From Lancefieldella rimae ATCC 49626 (GTDB lineage: Bacteria > Actinomycetota > Coriobacteriia > Coriobacteriales > Atopobiaceae): a stretch of DNA of 64,000 bases. Position numbers and translations under genes: made by a program. The notes under the pieces are model-generated. The model ran no database searches. It had not been told where the DNA came from and saw nothing but the letters and a program-made list of their open reading frames with translations. Shown here one piece after another: positions 60,148 to 64,000 of this stretch; positions within the stretch are counted from its first letter, which is position 1; each line of letters begins with the position of its first letter. The stretch is taken from NCBI RefSeq assembly GCF_000174015.1, contig NZ_ACFE01000002.1, forward strand, positions 399,786 through 463,785, given 5' to 3'.

Positions 60148-61035
60148 ATGCGAGGACGCCAGATTGTACAGACTCCCTGTAAGGTTAATCTTTACCTGGG
60201 GATTCATGCCGAAAAAGACAGTCGAGGGTATCACCGCGTTGATTCCGTTATGGTTCCCGTGGGACTTTATAACACCATTACCGTTGAAGATGCGCCTCAG
60301 CTGATGATTACGCATACCCCCGCTCTTGATATAGCGGGCGAGAAGACCGCGGTATGGAAAGCGGCTACTCTGCTGGCCGCAGAACTCGGATGTCAGCCGA
60401 ATGTTGCCATAACGGTTGAAAATACGATTCCTGACCAGGCGGGACTCGGGGGATCGTCAGCGGATGCCGCCGCTACCCTGCGAGTGTTGGCAAAGCGATG
60501 GGGTACAGATGCGTTGGACCCAAGGGTTGTAGCCGTTGCGCGTCGGGTGGGTGCCGACGTACCGTTCTTCTTGCATCCGGTGCCGTCGCTTTTGCTGGGT
60601 GCGGGCGATACGCTGGAAGAAACGTTTGATGAGTTTGCGGGTATGCCCATTGCGCTGGTGCTTCCCAAGACAGAGGGAGTCTCAACAACGGAGGCCTACG
60701 ATACCTTCGATGCAGCGCCAACTCAACCACGTGATTACGGAGAGCTTTGTACGCTGTTGCGATCCGGCGTAACGGAAGCAAAGTACTCCCAGGTAGCGGG
60801 CCTTTTGTATAACAATCTTGCCGCTGCTGCAAAAACACTTTGCCCCGAGATAGCGGAAATTGAGAAGTGGCTTTGTGCCCAAGCGGGCGTTTTAGGTGCC
60901 ATGGTCTCCGGCTCGGGGAGCTGCTCGTTTGCCATTTGTTCTTCACATGATGAGGTGGCACGAGTGGTGCAGGAAGCACAAAAATTGCATGGGTGGCGTG
61001 CTTTTGCAACAAAGACCGTTGGTTTTGACGGCTAA
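60148..61035 (+). CDS. ispE: 4-diphosphocytidyl-2-C-methyl-D-erythritol kinase
   Basis: This 295-residue GHMP kinase phosphorylates CDP-ME in the non-mevalonate isoprenoid pathway. Seen are the N-terminal Lys motif TPCKVNLYLGI, RGYHRVDSVMVPV, the ATP loop NTIPDQAGLGGSSADAAA, catalytic Asp in VGADVPFFLHP and SGSGSCSFAI. It supplies precursors for the polyprenyl synthase at 23516-24613. The ATG at 60148 has AGGTCGG about ten bases upstream. tRNA-Pro follows 24 bases later. Confidence 0.93.
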   Translation: MRGRQIVQTPCKVNLYLGIHAEKDSRGYHRVDSVMVPVGLYNTITVEDAPQLMITHTPALDIAGEKTAVWKAATLLAAELGCQPNVAITVENTIPDQAGLGGSSADAAATLRVLAKRWGTDALDPRVVAVARRVGADVPFFLHPVPSLLLGAGDTLEETFDEFAGMPIALVLPKTEGVSTTEAYDTFDAAPTQPRDYGELCTLLRSGVTEAKYSQVAGLLYNNLAAAAKTLCPEIAEIEKWLCAQAGVLGAMVSGSGSCSFAICSSHDEVARVVQEAQKLHGWRAFATKTVGFDG

Positions 61036-61059
61036 ATCTGCTAGAGTTTTCTCTTGCAA

Positions 61060-61136
<77 letters not shown>

Positions 61137-61177
61137 TGAAATAGGCTGCTGGAGTTTCGTATCTCTGGCTTTTAGTA

Positions 61178-61208
61178 GGTCATCGGTTTTATCCGATGGC
61201 CTTTTTCA
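61178..61208 (+). terminator. Terminator after tRNA-Pro
   Basis: GGTCATCGG (61178-61186) pairs with CCGATGGCC (61193-61201), with one G-T pair, and is followed by TTTTTCATTTT. It ends the ispE/tRNA-Pro transcript before the hsd locus. Between it and hsdM (61209-61380) only an AT-rich promoter region is seen. Confidence 0.85.
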
Positions 61209-61380
61209 TTTTGGCGCTCAACTTGCAATCTAACGTTCACGGCTCATTCAAGACCTTACGTCCATGTCAGAGTATCTTATGGCTGATATGGGAGTATCCT
61301 TATAAATTGTGGGTTCTTAAGCAACTCGGTAACCTTATGGCGTTATTACGGAATGAAACATATATAACATAGGAGAGCAC

Positions 61381-63960
61381 ATGAATAAGCAGCAACTTGC
61401 ATCGAGAATTTGGGCTTCTGCCAATGAGATACGCTCAAAGATTGAGGCAAGCGAATACAAGGACTACATTCTCGGTTTTATTTTCTACAAATTCCTTTCT
61501 GAAAAGGAGGAAGAGTATCTTCTCAAAGAAGGTTTTGATTCTCAAACGATGAAGAACGTGTCAGAGGATGACCAAGAAATCGTTAAATTCGTGCAAGATA
61601 ACGTTGGTTACTTTATCGCTTATGAGAACCTGTATTCAACGTGGCTCTCCAAAGGGCATGACTTTGATGTGTCAAACGTAAGTGATGCTCTGTCTGCATT
61701 TTCTCGCCTTGTTAATCCCAGTTACAGCCATGTTTTTGACAGGGTTTTTGAGACGCTTGAGACGGGACTTTCAAAGTTGGGAGATACTTCCGGTTCTCGT
61801 ACTAAGGCCATATCCAGTCTTTTACAGCTTATACGTGATATTCCGATGGATGCTCGTCAGGGCTACGATGTCTTAGGATATATATACGAATATCTAATCT
61901 CTAATTTCGCAGCTAACGCAGGGAAAAAAGCAGGGGAGTTTTATACTCCGCATGAAGTCTCACTTCTCATGTCAGAAATTGTGGCAGGACACCTTAAGGG
62001 TCGTCATGAAATTGAAATTTATGATCCTACGTCCGGCTCCGGTTCTCTGCTTGTTAATATTGGACAAGCTGTTGCCAAGAGAAGTGGTAATAAGGATTCT
62101 ATCAAGTATTATGCGCAAGAGCTTAAAGAGAATACCTACAATCTCACACGCATGAATTTGGTGATGCGTGGGATTAAGGCATCAAATATCATCGCCAGAA
62201 ACGGCGATACCCTTGAGGATGACTGGCCATGGTTTTCCGAAGGTCATCCTGAGACGTACCAGCCGCTTTTTGTAGATGCCGTGGTATCAAATCCACCATA
62301 TTCACAGAGATGGGACCCTACGGATAAAGAAGTCGATCCTCGTTTTAATGGATTTGGTCTCGCTCCAAAGTCGAAGGCGGACTACGCTTTTCTCCTGCAT
62401 GACCTCTATCACTTGCGACCAGACGGCATCATGACAATCGTTCTTCCTCATGGAGTACTTTTTAGAGGTGGGGAAGAAGGGGAAATCAGAAAGAACCTTA
62501 TTGAACGCGATCATATTGATGCAATTATTGGCTTGCCTGCAAATATCTTTTTCGGAACAGGTATTCCCACTATTGTTATGGTTCTCAAAAAACAGCGCAC
62601 AAGAAGCGATGTTCTTATCATTGACGCCTCAAAAGGTTACGTTAAAGAAGGAAAGAATAATAAGCTCAGAGCCTCTGACATTCGTCGTATTGTAGATGCC
62701 TATGAGTGTCGAGAAGATATAGAGCGCTTCTGTCGTCTTGTGTCTAAAGATGAGATTCGCGGTAATGACTATAACCTCAATATTCCGCGCTATGTGGATT
62801 CCTCCGAAACAACAGAGAGTTGGGATATCTATTCAACAATGTTTGGCGGTATTCCCGTAAAGGAAGTGGATGCTCTCAAACTCTATTGGGATGCATTTCC
62901 TGGCCTTAAGTATGAGCTATTTGAGCAAGTCAATGATGCAACTATGAGAATTAAGGTGCAAGATATTGGTAAGACAATAGCTTCTAACGCAGAGGTTGTT
63001 TCATATCAAGGACTTTTCAAGGAAAGATTCTCGGACTTTGAACAGTACCTTTATGATGAGCTTATAGATGAGATTGACTTGGTGAGCAGAGCTTCTGAGG
63101 AAGATGAGATTACCAAGGAAGTTTTTAATAGGCTATCAGGATTGCCGCTAATTGATCGCTATGACGCCTTTCAAGATCTTGACGATGTCTGGCAGGAAAT
63201 TTCTATCGATTTGGAAATCCTTCAGACAGAGGGATTCGACGCTACAAAGAAAGTCGATCCCAATATGGTGGTTAAAAAGAAGCAGGGCAAAGATGTGGAA
63301 GTGCAGGACGGCTGGGTTGGTCGTGTACTGCCGTTTAGTCTTGTTCAAGACGCTTTTCTTACCGAGGAAGTTTCAAGTCTTGAAAAAAGTGAAGAACGCC
63401 TCTCTGCAATAACTGCAGAAATTACAGAGATATTTGAAGGGCTTTCAGATGAGGATAAAGACGCCGCGGGTGATGCGGTAGGAGAAGATTCTTTTGTATC
63501 TTCTAAGATATCTGCAGCTTCCAAGCAACTGAACGATGACGATCCTTCATCGGCATCTGATGAGGAATCAATTCTTTTCCGGCTTATGCGAGTTGCTGCA
63601 CTCTTTAATGAAGAAAAAGTTCTCAAGAAGACCATTAAAGACGTACATATAGAACTTGAGAAAAAAACCAAAGAGATGATTGAAAGTCTGACGGATGAGC
63701 AGGTGTGTATTCTTCTTGACGAAAAATGGATTAAACCACTTGTGCATCGTTTTGAAAAGCTGCCTGATAGAGTTGTTAATCAGTTGAATGATCTAGTAAA
63801 AGCTTTAGGTGAGAAGTACCTAACCACGTACTCAGATATCGACTCACAAATTCAAGAAGCAGAGGCGTCTCTTGCAGCGATGCTTGGTGAACTTACTGGT
63901 AATGAGTTTGATCTTGCAGGTTTAAACGAACTAAGATCACTCCTAGGCGGTGAACTGTAA
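61381..63960 (+). CDS. hsdM: Type I restriction-modification DNA methyltransferase subunit, long form
   Basis: This N6-adenine methyltransferase protects host DNA and is needed for cleavage by the HsdR partner. The HsdM N-domain is at 1-150; AdoMet motif DPTSGSGSLL near 215; catalytic NPPY at 304-307; target-region and coiled parts follow. At 859 residues it is longer than the usual 500-540. The extra 350 or so residues are acidic and helical, with KKKQGKDVEVQDGWVGRVLP near 640, a form also seen in other Gram-positive type I systems. ATAGGAGAG precedes the ATG. Its TAA overlaps the hsdS start as TAATG. AT-richer than neighbours; octamer CTTCTCGC absent. Confidence 0.92.
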   Translation: MNKQQLASRIWASANEIRSKIEASEYKDYILGFIFYKFLSEKEEEYLLKEGFDSQTMKNVSEDDQEIVKFVQDNVGYFIAYENLYSTWLSKGHDFDVSNVSDALSAFSRLVNPSYSHVFDRVFETLETGLSKLGDTSGSRTKAISSLLQLIRDIPMDARQGYDVLGYIYEYLISNFAANAGKKAGEFYTPHEVSLLMSEIVAGHLKGRHEIEIYDPTSGSGSLLVNIGQAVAKRSGNKDSIKYYAQELKENTYNLTRMNLVMRGIKASNIIARNGDTLEDDWPWFSEGHPETYQPLFVDAVVSNPPYSQRWDPTDKEVDPRFNGFGLAPKSKADYAFLLHDLYHLRPDGIMTIVLPHGVLFRGGEEGEIRKNLIERDHIDAIIGLPANIFFGTGIPTIVMVLKKQRTRSDVLIIDASKGYVKEGKNNKLRASDIRRIVDAYECREDIERFCRLVSKDEIRGNDYNLNIPRYVDSSETTESWDIYSTMFGGIPVKEVDALKLYWDAFPGLKYELFEQVNDATMRIKVQDIGKTIASNAEVVSYQGLFKERFSDFEQYLYDELIDEIDLVSRASEEDEITKEVFNRLSGLPLIDRYDAFQDLDDVWQEISIDLEILQTEGFDATKKVDPNMVVKKKQGKDVEVQDGWVGRVLPFSLVQDAFLTEEVSSLEKSEERLSAITAEITEIFEGLSDEDKDAAGDAVGEDSFVSSKISAASKQLNDDDPSSASDEESILFRLMRVAALFNEEKVLKKTIKDVHIELEKKTKEMIESLTDEQVCILLDEKWIKPLVHRFEKLPDRVVNQLNDLVKALGEKYLTTYSDIDSQIQEAEASLAAMLGELTGNEFDLAGLNELRSLLGGEL

Positions 63961-64000
63961 TGGCGACTACTCCTGCTATTAGATTCAAAGGTTTTACTGA
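63960..64000 (+). CDS. hsdS: Type I restriction-modification specificity subunit, 5' fragment
   Basis: Thirteen codons are visible (start MATTPAIRFKGFT), beginning at the ATG that shares one base with the hsdM stop. The PAIRFKGF sequence near the N-terminus is typical of HsdS proteins, which choose the DNA target. The rest and the hsdR gene lie beyond the window. Confidence 0.8.
   Translation, partial: MATTPAIRFKGFT

Overview
The window looks like chromosomal DNA of an anaerobic Actinobacterium of the class Coriobacteriia, probably Atopobiaceae (Atopobium, Lancefieldella or Olsenella-like). This is inferred from the gene set and protein style, namely NfnAB, a DUF969/DUF979/Pcp module, a DUF1846 protein, trehalose PTS genes and a CwlM-like peptidoglycan-binding protein, plus intermediate base composition judged by eye. 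No rRNA or ribosomal protein is present to settle it.

Layout. 1-5.7 kb: end of a COG0523 metallochaperone GTPase, a glycine-betaine type ABC importer with a fused permease/binding protein, and a manganese ABC operon with a visible metal-regulator operator. 6-11 kb: sirtuin, SDR plus KdgT-like permease, and a split transketolase. 11.4-13.7 kb: NfnBA electron-bifurcating transhydrogenase. 13.9-16.2 kb: an AT-richer ABC-2 exporter island. 16.2-25.7 kb: pth, a pyroglutamate module, prs-glmU, tRNA-Gln, a CwlM-like protein, polyprenyl synthase and galE. 26-31.9 kb: an orphan Vsr/DUF559-like nuclease gene lying between two palindromic repeat elements, then treC-treB and treR. 31.9-36.6 kb: a two-component pair with a truncated regulator, a UBA/DUF4342 protein, a DMT exporter and an asparaginase. 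36.8-44.3 kb: a muramidase, DUF1846, a second and unrelated peptidyl-tRNA hydrolase (PTH2), a prepilin peptidase, glpK and a lipase. 44.7-49.1 kb: small regulators, paired lipoproteins and manA. 49.2-57.8 kb: mscL, M32 carboxypeptidase, an aminotransferase / Ddl-like / glucokinase operon, yebC and murE. 57.9-61.1 kb: tRNA-Val, rdgB, nagB, veg, ispE and tRNA-Pro. 61.4-64 kb: a type I restriction-modification locus cut by the window edge.

The main non-gene signals are: (i) the octamer GCGAGAAG/CTTCTCGC, present about 37 times by hand count in both orientations, inside and outside genes and in two terminator stems, which suggests an uptake-sequence or Chi-like genome motif; and (ii) three families of intergenic palindromic arrays. 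Family A (4 copies) and family B (2 copies) have a 30-31 bp unit period. Family C (2 copies) is a nested inverted repeat. Two family A copies bracket the nuclease-like gene, which invites comparison with REP elements and their dedicated transposases. That comparison is a hypothesis, not a demonstrated system.
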